Below, one piece after another: positions 19,268-29,599 of a DNA stretch of 40,790 bases. The stretch covers positions 1 through 40,790 of the forward strand of contig JBBPSI010000216.1 of NCBI GenBank assembly GCA_038093515.1, read 5' to 3'. This stretch comes from Butyriboletus loyo. Taxonomy: Eukaryota > Basidiomycota > Agaricomycetes > Boletales > Boletaceae. A program made the translations under genes and the position numbers. Below the pieces are notes generated by a model that was given only the letters and a program-made list of their open reading frames with translations, did no database searches and was not told where the DNA came from. Within the stretch, counting starts at the first letter, position 1, and every line of letters starts with the position of its first letter.

Positions 19268-22021
19268 TCAGATAAAATGGCTACAAATATTAAAGTACTT
19301 TGAACACTGATGATATTGATTATTATTCGCTATTGCTAAGGCTGATTGATTATCACCAAATAAAATAGTTGGTTCAGTCTGACAGAAACCTATTTCTAAG
19401 AACAGATTTCTCAGCCAGGTGGCTTTTTTTGCCACATGAGCCAGCACTATATATTCAGCTTTGGCTATGGACAATGCAACAGTATTCTGCTTTTTGGAGC
19501 TCCATGTGATTGCTCCATTACTAAGCAGAATGCATACCCGGATATTGATAAACAATCCGGATGGTTAGCAAAATCAGTGTCTGAGTAACAATAAAAATTT
19601 GTAGTGGGTCTCTCAGTATCTTTGTTAGCAGAATATGTTATTGCATAATCTCGTGTGCCAGTGAGATATCTGAGTATATGCTTTGTAGTGGCCCAATGAC
19701 CCATATTTGGGTTTGCCATATATGCTGCAAGTCAGGAGACTGCATATGCCAAATTGGGACATGTGGCAACTGCTGTGTACATTAGCAATCCAATAAGTGA
19801 CACATATGCAGTACTCATGCCAGAATTTGGTTCTGAATCTGATTCTAGTTTTATGTTCAGATCCATGGGCATGCCAACTGTATTGGCTTTATCCATCTTT
19901 TCTTTTTGTAGGATAGAATTAATATATTGTGTTTGCGAAATTTTGAGAGTTTTCTTCTCTCTATCGCGATTAATTTCTATTCCTATGATTTTAGATGGTT
20001 CACCCATATCGGTTATCTCGAATAGGCTTTGGAGTTTCTTTTTCAATTGTGTCATTATGTCAGACGTATTAGTAAATAGTAATAGATTGTCAACCCATAT
20101 GGTGATGATTTCAATATTACCATATTTTTGTCTGATATAGACGCATGGATCAGATTGTAGTCAGCAGAGTCCTTTTTGTTGGAGTTGTTTATTCAACTCT
20201 TCATTCCATTCTTGTCCTGACTGCTTTAATCCATATAATGTTTTTATTAATTGGCATAGCCAATGGGTGCCATCATCATAACCTTTGGGTTGCCTCATAT
20301 AGATAACCTCTTTTAGGGTACTGTTTAGATAAGCACCTTTTACATCCATTTGCTGGATTTCCCAATTGCATTTGACTGCTTGAGTGAGAATCACTTGGAT
20401 TGTTTCGAGTTGGACTACAGGTGAAAAGGTTTCATTGTAATCCATACCCAGTCTTTGGATATATCCTTTAGCTACAAGGCACACTTTGTATTTTAATAAC
20501 TCTCCATTTTTGCCAAGCTTTTTGACAAATACCCATTTATTTGCTATGGGAATTCTGTCATCAGGAGGATCAGTTAAATCCCAAGTTCCCATTTCTTTCA
20601 ATTGGTTTAGCTGGTTTTGGACAGCCTTTTCCCATTTAGGCCACTTGGGCAATTCCTTAGCCTCTCTAAGGGTCTTATGATTGTCTCCTAGATTAGTTTT
20701 GGCAAATGCCATATAAGCTGCATTAGCCAATGATGCATTGTTATCTTCATCACTGGGGATATCTTCCAAATCAGGAAGTGGATCATTTAGCTTATTATAG
20801 TCATATACCATTTTTGGCCTTGTACTTGGCCTTGTAGGCTCAGTATCTCGTTTTCTTTTCAAAGTATGTTTGTCAGTAGTTTTATGTCGTTCTACATCAA
20901 TATCATTGTCTGAGTGTAGTGTGTTACCACTGCCACTGCCTGACTCTCCCTCATGCTGCACCTCAGGCATGGGTATGATTAAGTCAGCATTCTGTTTTGG
21001 GAAACAGAAATTTCATGATACTTTGATCTGATGTGTATGTGCATCATAATATTTGATGGCTTTTGGACTGTCTAGGTACCCCATAAAAATATATTGTTTA
21101 CTTTTAGGATCTAGTTTTGAGGGATTAATATCCTTGGTAAAGATCCATATGAGTGAACCTAATTCCTGTAGGTGAGATATATCCGGCTTCTTATTTGTTT
21201 ACATTCCCTCAGGTGTCGAGTCTGTTAGGGCTCAAGTATATGACCTATTTCTTAGATATGCAGCATGTGTTACTACATCAGGCCATAAATTTTTAGGTAT
21301 TCCACAAGCGATAATCATTGTGCATGATAATTCGAGTAGCATGCGATTAAATCACTTGGCTATACCATTTTGGGAAGGTGAGTAAGGAGCAGTTAACTCC
21401 ACCTGTATGCCATGTTCTCAGCACCATGTCAATAAGGTTTGATTGACATATTCCATACCATTATCAGCATGTATGCACTGTGGCTTCATAGCCCATTTTG
21501 TTTCTATGTAGGCTAGATATTCTTGTACTCTACTAGTTGTCTCGTCTTTAGATTTCATAAATAATATTGTACACCATCTGGTGCAATCATCTATGAATGA
21601 GATGTAGTAGCAAGCTCCCTTTATACTAGTAACTCAGGCTGGTCCCCACACATCTGTGTGTGTGAGTTCACCTGGCTTATTGGCTCGGTTAGAAGCCTCT
21701 TTAGGAAATGGAGCATGTGATTGCTTTGCCTGAATACATGCATTGCAATCAAAATCATGTGATCACTCATTGACATTAAATCCATCAATGAGATTTTTAT
21801 TATATAGATTTTTCAGGCCTTCAAGGATCACATGTCCATATTTCCTATGCCAGATTTCCCAGTCCTCGTTAGTTTGTGCTGTATTGGATGTTTCGGGCAT
21901 GATTATGTCCACACTTAAGTAATACATCACATGGACTTTGCACCCATCAGCAAATTCCTGGCCATCCCAATTTAGTAACTTTAATTTACCATTACCAGTT
22001 ATGGCTCTGCCACCTGCATCA
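19268..22021 (-). pseudogene. Copia D pol: integrase, RT, RNase H; gag and protease missing
   Basis: In element direction it opens at 22021 inside the pre-integrase region (WHRKYGHVILEGLKNLY, CNACIQAKQSHAPF), then the integrase core (THTDVWGPA, YISFIDDCTRW, HADNGMEYVN, PYSPSQNGIA). RT follows from 20970: PKWEKAVQNQLNQLKEMGTWDL, WVFVKKLGKNGELLKYKVCLVAKGYIQRLGMDYNETFSPVV, LYGLKQSGQEWNEEL, and IWVDNLLLF, where the second catalytic aspartate of YVDD is N. RNase H: YCYSDTDFANH and SIAKAEYIVLAH. At least four stops and one frameshift near 19560 occur. The 5' part is lost at the junction with element E. Confidence 0.88.
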
Positions 22022-22255
22022 TGTTACATTTACTTATTTCGCACTCTGCGCATTTCTAGAGTGTTACCTTAGTCATTCTGTCAGCCACAGTGTGGCGCAT
22101 TATTTACTGTTGTTGTAGCGCTTCGCATGTGGCTCGGAGCTCACTGTCTTAGTTCCTCAGTTTCTGACAGTGAGCTCCAGGTATGTGAAGTTAGTTCTAC
22201 TTGAATATATAGTTTCTGACAGTGAGCTCCAGCTGAGAGATTCCAGCTGCTAACA
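22022..22255 (+). repeat. 5' LTR of copia E
   Basis: 234 bp, TGTTACATTT...GCTAACA, exactly the length of the copies at 24694 and 26233. Contains GGAGCTCACTGTC (22136-22148) facing GACAGTGAGCTCC (22166-22178), with a third copy at 22218-22230. It lies against decayed copia D on the left. Confidence 0.93.
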
Positions 22256-22275
22256 GGTTATGAGCCCTGCGCTCT
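22256..22275 (+). promoter_or_regulatory. Half-tRNA (initiator Met) primer-binding site of copia E
   Basis: GGTTATGAGCCCTGCGCTCT directly follows the LTR. Its complement, AGCGCAGGGCTCATAACC, is the D-stem/anticodon-stem 5' half of fungal initiator tRNA-Met ending in the anticodon loop, the primer type known for Drosophila copia. Recognised from general knowledge of that tRNA, not searched. Confidence 0.75.
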
Positions 22276-22385
22276 AGTCGCATCAAAATTGTTCTCACTA
22301 CATTGCCGAAAATACTTCAAGTCCGCCTCGGTGCATCCAAACCACACCTCGTCGCTGCCATCCACTCCCATTCCATCCGAGAACC

Positions 22386-24731
22386 ATGTCTGACCACCAA
22401 CAACACTCCCATCGCATTCAACACCTCACTGGCCCTAACTATGTCACCTGGAGCGAGGAGATGAAAGCACTGTTCCGCTCCAAGGGACTCTGGAGACTCG
22501 TAGACGGAAAAGAGGTTCGCCCTTCGACTTCTGGAGCAGACCAGACAGCTTGGGACATCAAGCAGGACAGGGCAGCTGGGGAGCTTATGCTGAATATTGC
22601 GCCAGACCAACGAGTACACATCCGAGCAGACCAGGACGACCCCACTGCAGCCTGGGCAGCGCTGAAGAAGGTGTTTCTCCAGCAGAAGGCCAGCAGCAGA
22701 TTTGTGGCCTACGACGAGTTCTTCAGCATCCGGAAATGCGCTGAGGAGTCCCTGCCTGGGCTTGCAGCGCGAGTCGAGGAGTCCATGCTCCGCATCCAGG
22801 ATCTGCGCAGGTCAAGCTTCGACATGAAGACTCTGGATGCCGAGCTGACCTGCATGGCGATGATTCGGGCACTTGGGCCCGATTACAGCCATTTTGTGTC
22901 GTCTTTGGCACTCCTCACGGACCTCGACAAAGACAAGGTCAAGGCCGCATTCCACACCGAGGAAATCAATCGTCGCCCTCGCTCAGATGCCCCTGCAGCT
23001 CCCATCGACTCCGCACTCGCCACATCATCATCCACCTGCGCTTGCCCACGAAATTCACCATGCTCGTTCTGTGACAAGCCAGGACACTGCCAATGCAAGT
23101 GTTATTCGCTCCAACGAGCGAAAAAGTACTACAAGACGAACCACCACAAGGACAGGAAGGGTGAACAGTCTGCTTCGGTTGCCTCAGGAACTCAGGAGGT
23201 CGTGGAACGAGCTGGAAATGCAAGTTTGCGCACTACGGATCACTCTGATCCATTTTCGCCGCTCCAACTCGATGCTGACCACGATTGGAATGCAGACTCG
23301 GGGGCCACTTCTCATATGACACCCCATCGTCATTGGCTGCGCAACTATGCGCCGAAACGCGTCCCAATCAAGCTCGCCGACAACACCATCATCTATTCAG
23401 CCGGAGTGGGGTCAGTGGTGTTTCATCCAGTGATAGACAGAAAGAGGTGCAGAGCGGTCGAGTTCTCCAATGTCCTACATGTCCCTCAGCTGAGGAACAA
23501 CCTCCTGGCTGTTTTATATCTCACTCGTCACTCCTCCTTCGTTGTCCGTATCAATGCAACGCATTTGACATTCTCTCGCGCATCTGGACCACCACTTTTC
23601 GTCGCCACCATCAACAGCAACAATGCCGCGTTTTTGGATGGTACAACAGAGTCTATGACTGAGTATGCACGAGCTGCATCAACTGTTCCGCTCGACTTAT
23701 CACTCTGGCATTGTCGCTTTGCGCACCACAACTCCGCAGACATCAAGTCACTGATGGAGCGCGATTTGGTGACTGGGATGAAGCTGGACAGCAAGTCGGC
23801 ACCTGATCCAATTTGTGAGCCATGCCTCGCTGGCAAAATGCACGCAAATCCATTCCCGAGCTCCCAATCTCGCGCATCTCGACCCCTTGAGCTCGTCCAC
23901 TCGGATGTACATGCCATTCCCTACCCTACGTTCTCTGGCTACCGCTATTGGGTGACCTTCATCGACGACTACTCAAGATATCGATTTGTCCTGCCCATCC
24001 GTGCCAAATCAGACGTTTTCGACGCATTTAAGCAATTCAAGGCGTTTGCAGAGAATCAGACAGAGCGTCGCATCAAAATGCTGCGAGATGACAAGGGAGG
24101 CGAGTATATGAGCAATGCCATGCTCAAATTCACCCAGGAATGCGGTATCGAACGCCAGCACACTGTCCGAGCGCGTCCTCAGCAGAATGGTGTCGCAGAA
24201 CGCGCTAATCGGGTCCTTTCTGAGTGCATCACAGCCATGTTGAAGGAATCCGGCCTCGCTATGGCTTTCTGGGGCGAAGCACTGGCTACGCTTGTCCATG
24301 TGTGGAACCGATGCCCCACTGCTGCGCTGGACAACTCTACTCCGTACGAACTCTGGCATGGACGAAAGCCAGATGTATCACATCTTCGTGTCTGGGGTTG
24401 CACTTCTTATGTGCACATCCAGAAGGACAAGCGCGATGCTCTGCGACCGCACTACGAGAAGTGCGTCTTCATTGGGTATCCAGATGGCTACAAAGGATGG
24501 AAGTTCTACAACCCAACCACAAAGCGCACTCTCATCTCAGAACGCGCTGATTTCGATGAACGAAGCGCAACTGGCCAGTCGACTGTCCAACAACCACCCT
24601 CCACCCTTCCCATTCCCATTCCGACTCTATATGAGCCACCTGTGACCACTGGAGAAGACGAGGATGACGATTCCACAACTCCTGGGATTCTACTGTTGCA
24701 TTTACTTATTTCGCACTCTGCGCATTTCTAG
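22386..24731 (+). CDS. Copia E Gag-protease-integrase polyprotein lacking RT
   Basis: 781 codons, uninterrupted. Gag (UBN2 type, NYVTWSEEMKALFRSKGLWRLVDG, KTLDAELTCMAMIRALG) covers residues 1-200. Zinc knuckle CSFCDKPGHCQCKC lies near 228, protease NADSGATSHM near 304, pre-integrase finger LWHCRFAHHNS...CEPCLAGKMH near 440-480, and integrase HSDVHA, DDKGGEYMS and RPQQNGVAERANR from about 504. After the integrase C-terminus (HEKCVFIGY-type CVFIGYPDG) the frame enters an LTR at 24694, and the last 12 residues are LTR-encoded. RT and RNase H, which normally follow in copia, are absent, so the copy could move only with help. The start ATG is 130 bases after the LTR. Confidence 0.93.
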   Translation: MSDHQQHSHRIQHLTGPNYVTWSEEMKALFRSKGLWRLVDGKEVRPSTSGADQTAWDIKQDRAAGELMLNIAPDQRVHIRADQDDPTAAWAALKKVFLQQKASSRFVAYDEFFSIRKCAEESLPGLAARVEESMLRIQDLRRSSFDMKTLDAELTCMAMIRALGPDYSHFVSSLALLTDLDKDKVKAAFHTEEINRRPRSDAPAAPIDSALATSSSTCACPRNSPCSFCDKPGHCQCKCYSLQRAKKYYKTNHHKDRKGEQSASVASGTQEVVERAGNASLRTTDHSDPFSPLQLDADHDWNADSGATSHMTPHRHWLRNYAPKRVPIKLADNTIIYSAGVGSVVFHPVIDRKRCRAVEFSNVLHVPQLRNNLLAVLYLTRHSSFVVRINATHLTFSRASGPPLFVATINSNNAAFLDGTTESMTEYARAASTVPLDLSLWHCRFAHHNSADIKSLMERDLVTGMKLDSKSAPDPICEPCLAGKMHANPFPSSQSRASRPLELVHSDVHAIPYPTFSGYRYWVTFIDDYSRYRFVLPIRAKSDVFDAFKQFKAFAENQTERRIKMLRDDKGGEYMSNAMLKFTQECGIERQHTVRARPQQNGVAERANRVLSECITAMLKESGLAMAFWGEALATLVHVWNRCPTAALDNSTPYELWHGRKPDVSHLRVWGCTSYVHIQKDKRDALRPHYEKCVFIGYPDGYKGWKFYNPTTKRTLISERADFDERSATGQSTVQQPPSTLPIPIPTLYEPPVTTGEDEDDDSTTPGILLLHLLISHSAHF

Positions 24732-24927
24732 AGTGTTACCTTAGTCATATTGTCAGCCACATTGTGGCGCATTATTTACTGTTGTTGTAGCGCTTCGCAT
24801 GTAGCTCGGAGCTCACTGTCTTAGTTCCTCAGTTTCTGACAGTGAGCTCCAGGTATGTGAAGTTAGTTCTACTTGAATATATAGTTTCTGACAGTGAGCT
24901 CCAGCTGAGAGATTCCAGCTGTTAACA
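24694..24927 (+). repeat. E-family LTR at the downstream end of element E
   Basis: 234 bp, 97 percent like the 5' LTR (6 differences counted by hand). No polypurine tract precedes it (GGGATTCTAC), and the flanks TCTAC, AAACC and CATCA (left of E) do not match as duplications. At 5 of the 6 variable sites it agrees with the solo LTR at 26233 and not with E's own 5' LTR. It may come from another copy. Confidence 0.88.
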
Positions 24928-26232
24928 AAACCATCAATAAGGAAATCTCTAAGAACCACTACATTGGTCCCTTTACTTACAATATTTTAATTTCTCTAAT
25001 TGGGCCCTTCCAGTCTTCTCCCATTTCCATCATTCCCAAGCCCAGCTGCCCAGGTAAATTCAGGCAAGTCCAGAATTATTCCTTACCCAGATCCCCCTTC
25101 CATGCCTTCTCTTCTTTCTCCATTAATCACTATGTTGATCATGAGAAATTTCCTGCTACATGGGGCAAATTCTCCATCATCTACCTTCTCCTTTCTTGTC
25201 TCCCTCCTGATTCTGAGCTTGCCACTAGAGATGTAGCGAAAGCTTATCACACCATTCCCCTTCACCCTTCACAATGGCCTGCTGCTGTTGTTTGTTTTAC
25301 TGACATACAATATTACATTGATACCTGAGCTGCTTTCAGTGCTGCACCCTCTGCCAGAGTCTATGGGCTCATAGCTGATGCTGGTGCTGAACTCATGCAT
25401 GCCCATGGCATTGGACCACTCAATAAATGGGTTGACAATCATATCTTTGTATGCATTTGCAAGGCACATCTTTCCACTTACAATTATGCCTGCCTCACAT
25501 GGCACAACTTGATTTCACATCCAGGAGACATCCATCCATCAATCAGGAAGTCATCTCTTCTTCCAAGGTCCCCTCCTCCCACATGGCATACACAAGCAAT
25601 TCAATGAGGACTGTCCATGTCTGATTCATGACTTATCCTCTGCATCACCACACTCCTCACACAATGTTTTGTTCACATATGACATCAGCAACATTGATAC
25701 CTTTTCTGATGTTCTCAGAATCCCCTGGGAATAAATGAAGGATCAACCCTTCGCTTCCTTCACCATTTACATCAGTTTCATCTAGGATCTCCAATCTTGC
25801 ACCATTTCCCTTTCCCCTGAAAAAGTTATCAAGTACCTATCTGCCATTTCTGAGTGGACCCAACACCAGACACACATATTGAAAGACATCCAAAAGCTTT
25901 ATGGCAAACTGCTCCATGCTTTGATCATCATCAAATGAGGCAGAGCTTATCTCATCAGCTTTGAGTGCATGATTGGTGTTTGTGCCCTTTCATGCCACAT
26001 CAGCTGGTTACCTCCATCCAATCCGATCTTGACTGGTGATCATCTCACCTTAAAGCAGAAACCAACACCATTTTCAAGCACATTCACTAATTCATCCATC
26101 TTTTACCTGTCATCCTCAACATCCATGCCAGATATGTCCCCAGCAAATTCAATCCTGCTGATGCACCCTCCAGAGGCATTCTCCCTTCTTTCCAGCACCT
26201 GCTCCCTCAGATTCCTATTCCCACCCCTCTCC
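24928..26232 (+). pseudogene. YR retroelement J: RT and RNase H, decayed
   Basis: Opens inside the region before RT (HYIGPFTY, LIGPFQSSPISIIPKP, GKFRQVQN). RT motifs: ATRDVAKAYHTIPLHPSQWPAAVV, VYGLIADAG, HGIGPLNKWVDNHIF, where the second aspartate of the VDD box is N. RNase H tail: HARYVPSKFNPADAPSRGILPS. Several stops occur. This RT type goes with tyrosine recombinases in DIRS/Ngaro-like elements, and indeed a recombinase follows at 27243. The gag side is lost at the E junction. The copy is related to K but clearly diverged. Confidence 0.82.
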
Positions 26233-26466
26233 TGTTGCATTTACTTATTTCGCACTCTGCACATTTCTAGAATGTTACCTTAGTCATACTGTCAGCCACA
26301 TTGTGGCGCATTATTTACTGTTGTTGTAGCGCTTCGCATGTAGCTTGGAGTTCACTGTCTTTGTCTCCTAGTTTCTGACAGTGAGCTCCAGGTATGTGAA
26401 CTTAGATTTACTCGAATATACAGTTTCTGACAGTGAGCTCCAGCTGAGAGATTCCAGCTGTTAATA
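26233..26466 (+). repeat. Solo LTR of the E family inside J
   Basis: 234 bp, TGTTGCATTT...CTGTTAATA. Flanks TCTCC (26228-26232) and TCTCT (26467-26471) match at 4 of 5 bases. It has more changes from the E LTRs than they have from each other, so it is older. Confidence 0.88.
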
Positions 26467-26762
26467 TCTCTCCCCTTCCTCACTGATTTTGCTGATGTAC
26501 CACATCTTGCAGCTGGGTCCATTCCATTTCTCCATATTCCTTCCCCCTCCCATCCCTTCTCAGATGCCCAACATTATGCCACTACAAGCCTCCAAGCACA
26601 ATCCTCTGCCAAGGAAGATTGTCTCATGTGTGATGCCCTCCTCTAGTTCCAACACACCTACCCTCTTCAATACCCCCCTATCCCTCCCTTTCTCTTCTTC
26701 CAACACCTGGCCTTACCCTGTTCACCTCACTCCCATCTCATCTTCCCTGTGTCCTCATTGTC
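26467..26762 (+). pseudogene. YR retroelement J: linker between RNase H and recombinase
   Basis: Continues the RH-downstream frame (LTDFADVPHLAAGSIPF) and then low-complexity proline/serine text. No domain recognised. It joins 27243 across the next solo LTR. Confidence 0.65.
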
Positions 26763-27242
26763 TGTTATGAACTCTGGAGTAAACCCCAAAATAACTCACA
26801 AGCGGTTCAACTAGGATTGAAACTCTACACAAAGAGCTGGCAAGAGTTTATAGATTATAGCAAAGTACCTTAGTTCCTCAACTGTTTCCAGCAAACAGAC
26901 AAGTGGTTAAAACTAAGGGATCTTAGCCCAAACCACAAGCCTTTATATATTGTACAAGATGGCACACAGACCTAACTGTGCATGTGATAAACTACTATAC
27001 ATGGTTAGACTAAGAAGCCAACAGTGATCAGAAAGAAGAGAAGCAAACAGAGATTAAGTACATGAGATATGATGTCATAGTCTAGACTAATGATGTCATG
27101 GGCCTGTCTGGATCATTACATCATAGGCTCTGTCCAGACTCTGATCACATGTACTGTCCCACAATCATGTGCACTGAGTCATGTGACCTTTGAAAGTGAA
27201 AGCTGAAATTCGAAAGCATGGAAATAATGTAGTATTATAACA
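26763..27242 (-). repeat. Solo LTR of the Gy1 family inside J
   Basis: 480 bp, TGTTATAATA...AGTTCATAACA in minus orientation, with a perfect 5-bp duplication TTGTC (26758-26762 and 27243-27247). TATATAAAG near 26950 and the AGTTTTAACCA primer partner are kept. CpGs present in the A and G LTRs are mostly TG or CA here. Confidence 0.93.
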
Positions 27243-28338
27243 TTGTCCTGCCCATGAGCACATCCATCTCTGGACCCCCCACCTTGGCCTCTGATTGCAG
27301 TGAACCCACTCATGATGGTATTGCCCCCTCACTCAATGACCACCAACTTTCCTGCATCCTTGATGTCATTGGCACTTTATGGGCTGACAAAACAAAGAAG
27401 TCCTATGGCAATGATCTCCTTATTTTTCACATTTATTGTGATTTCCAGCATATCTCCAAAGCTCACAGATGCCAAATCTCCAACACACTCCTTCTTTCCT
27501 TCCTTTCAAGCTGTGCCAGCAATTACCTGGGTGCCACACTTTCTAATTTCACTGCAGGACTCAGAGCCTGGCATGTCCTCCATGGTCATCCCTGGCTAAT
27601 TTTTCCTTGCAAGCTCCATGCCACCCTTGAAGGCGCTTCCAGATTGTCCCTCCTGAGTGTAAATGGAAAAAGTGTGCACCATTTCTTCACTCTACCCTCC
27701 TTTGTTTCCTTACTTACATGGATCTCAATGAACCCAGAGATGCTGCCATCTTTGCTTGGCTTGTTATCTCCTTCTATGCCCTTGCTCATCTGGGTGAGCT
27801 CACTGTCAAGGCCATTTGTTCCTTTGTTCCCCATCTCACATCACTGTGTCCAATTACTCCTTATCAACAGACCACAATGGTCTTTGTGTTCTTTCATTTT
27901 TTCTTCCAGTCACCAAGTGCTCCACTTCCGGAGAATATCTCCACTGTGCCCCACTCCCAGACCTTAGACCCTCTCAGATGGCTTACCCATCATTTTCACA
28001 TCAATAACCTGGGTTCAAAGGATCACCTTTTCACCTGGAAATACCTGAGGGGCTTGTGCCCTCGTTCATGTCTTGAAGTGAACAAGCATATTTCCCAGAT
28101 CACTGCCATCTGTGGTTTTGAGGATGAGCTTAAAGGTCACAGCCTCAGAATTGGAGGCACATTGCATTACCTCCTTCAAGAGATGCCCTTCAATGTTGTC
28201 AAAATGATGGGATGCTGGGCAGGCAATTTCTTTACCATTTACCTCCATTGTCATGCACTCATTCTTGTGCCATATCTACACAACTTTTCCAAGCTGACCA
28301 GGTGCTTGTCGGTGCATGCCATGCCTTCTGTCAGATGA
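27243..28338 (+). pseudogene. Tyrosine recombinase of YR retroelement J
   Basis: The recombinase would integrate a circular DNA copy and replaces the usual integrase. N-terminal SAM-like part: LWADKTKKSYGNDLLIFHIYCD, NFTAGLRAWHVLHG. After a frameshift near 27655 the catalytic part reads ALAHLGELT, GHSLRIGGTLHYLL and GCWAGNFFTIYLHCH. The first catalytic arginine (normally A-R-x-G-E) is histidine, while the HxxR arginine and the tyrosine are present. Stop after PSVR. Inactive. Confidence 0.82.
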
Positions 28339-28589
28339 TTCGTAAGTCCCATTGTTCCTTTAGCCTGGGATCAAGTTCTCACTGCAAGCATCACAAAATT
28401 CCTTACACTTGGGTACACAGTTGCTCTCAACCCAGCTCAGCTGTGCTTCAGACCAGAAAGTCCTTTGGCTTTTGCCTGCACTTTGCTGTAGCCATCACTT
28501 CTTGCATGTATCTACCTCTTGCTAATATCATTCTCATCTGTTCTCTGTCCAAATGAAGTGTTCATATGCACAGATCAATATAGTTCACT
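28339..28589 (+). other. Intergenic, nothing recognised
   Basis: About 250 bases after the recombinase stop, AT-rich, no domain or repeat recognised. Possibly the 3' non-coding end of J. Confidence 0.4.
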
Positions 28590-28935
28590 CATCCTTGCGG
28601 GCTCTCTTATCTGTAGTATATATCCCCTGCAGGCCCCCTCATGTATAGCCCCATCACCCTTGCAGGTCCCTCCTATGCAGCATATACCCCTTGCAGGCCT
28701 GCTTGCATATAGCACACTTACCCTTGCAGGCCCCCTTGTCTGTAGTATATACCATGCTGTGGTCCCCCTCTCTGTAGCAGCTGCCACCCTGAGGGCCTAC
28801 TCATTTGTAGCATATGCCCCCTGTGGGCCCACTCATTGGTAGCATATCTGTAATACAAATATGGAATTTATCCCTAGTAGGCCTGCCCATCTTTAGGATA
28901 TACCCCCTGACAGGCCTGCCCATCAATGTACTCCT
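28590..28935 (+). repeat. Degenerate minisatellite, about 32-bp unit
   Basis: Roughly 9-10 copies of a unit like CCTTGCAGGCCCCCTTGTCT followed by GTAGTATATAC, for example at 28625, 28657, 28688 and 28720. Copies vary in sequence and slightly in length. No coding sense. Confidence 0.75.
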
Positions 28936-29304
28936 AATGCACATGCAGGCCTACCCCAGGGTGGCCATACAACAAAGGATAATGTCAACCCAGGGTGGCC
29001 ATGTGCTATGTGACAATGTGACTACATGGGCTCACCTTAAATAGGTACTATATAGTACACAAGTACAAACACTCCTGTACTGTATATAAGATAGCCCTTA
29101 TGGCTTGTCACTTTTCTTTAGATCTTTCAGATCTTTCACCACTACTGTGATATCTCTAAGTTGAGCCTTGCTCCTTATACTCTTCAAGTACCCCTGTTTG
29201 CAATACTCTCTCTTGTTACATCAGTGAGTCTTTCCACTGATAAGTTCACCCTTGCATCCTTTGTTGCCCTCAGCATGCCTGCTTGAACTTCTCCAATTCT
29301 GAAA
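28936..29304 (+). promoter_or_regulatory. Probable 5' LTR or promoter region of copia F
   Basis: Ends exactly where a half-tRNA primer site begins (29305), and contains TGTATATAAGATAG at about 29080, a plausible TATA box. The start of the LTR could not be fixed, and the minisatellite may be part of it. No partner LTR is seen in the window. Confidence 0.45.
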
Positions 29305-29320
29305 AGTTATGAGCCCTGCT
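29305..29320 (+). promoter_or_regulatory. Half-tRNA primer-binding site of copia F
   Basis: AGTTATGAGCCCTGCT differs from the copia E site by the first base (A for G). It shows that the following 3 kb is internal sequence of a copia element. Confidence 0.65.
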
Positions 29321-29599
29321 AGAGGCTTTTAATCTAAACATCTATCACATGCAATAATGTTTCCAGCCCTGCAGAACAAGAGTGCTATTGCTCTTGGTTC
29401 ACTATGGGTACTCACATTGTTGAGTCTCATTCTAGCCTCCATCTGTGGTGCATCAAACATTATGTTCTTTAGCACACTTTGATTGTTAGCTGATTCATTC
29501 ATTATCCTTTTGCAATTTGTTTCTGAGGATCGGGATTTTACACTCCAATGGTGTTCACAAACTCACCATCATGCCTTGCAAATTAGATCAACTTCTCAC

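Noticed and set aside
22256..22275. tRNA-like sequence that might be a tRNA gene
   Set aside because: Only the antisense of one tRNA half is present, exactly at the LTR edge; there is no acceptor or T arm. It is a primer site.
24694..24927. Reading this LTR simply as the genuine 3' LTR of E
   Set aside because: There is no polypurine tract, no target duplication, and its variants match the solo LTR at 26233. Kept as a junction hypothesis.
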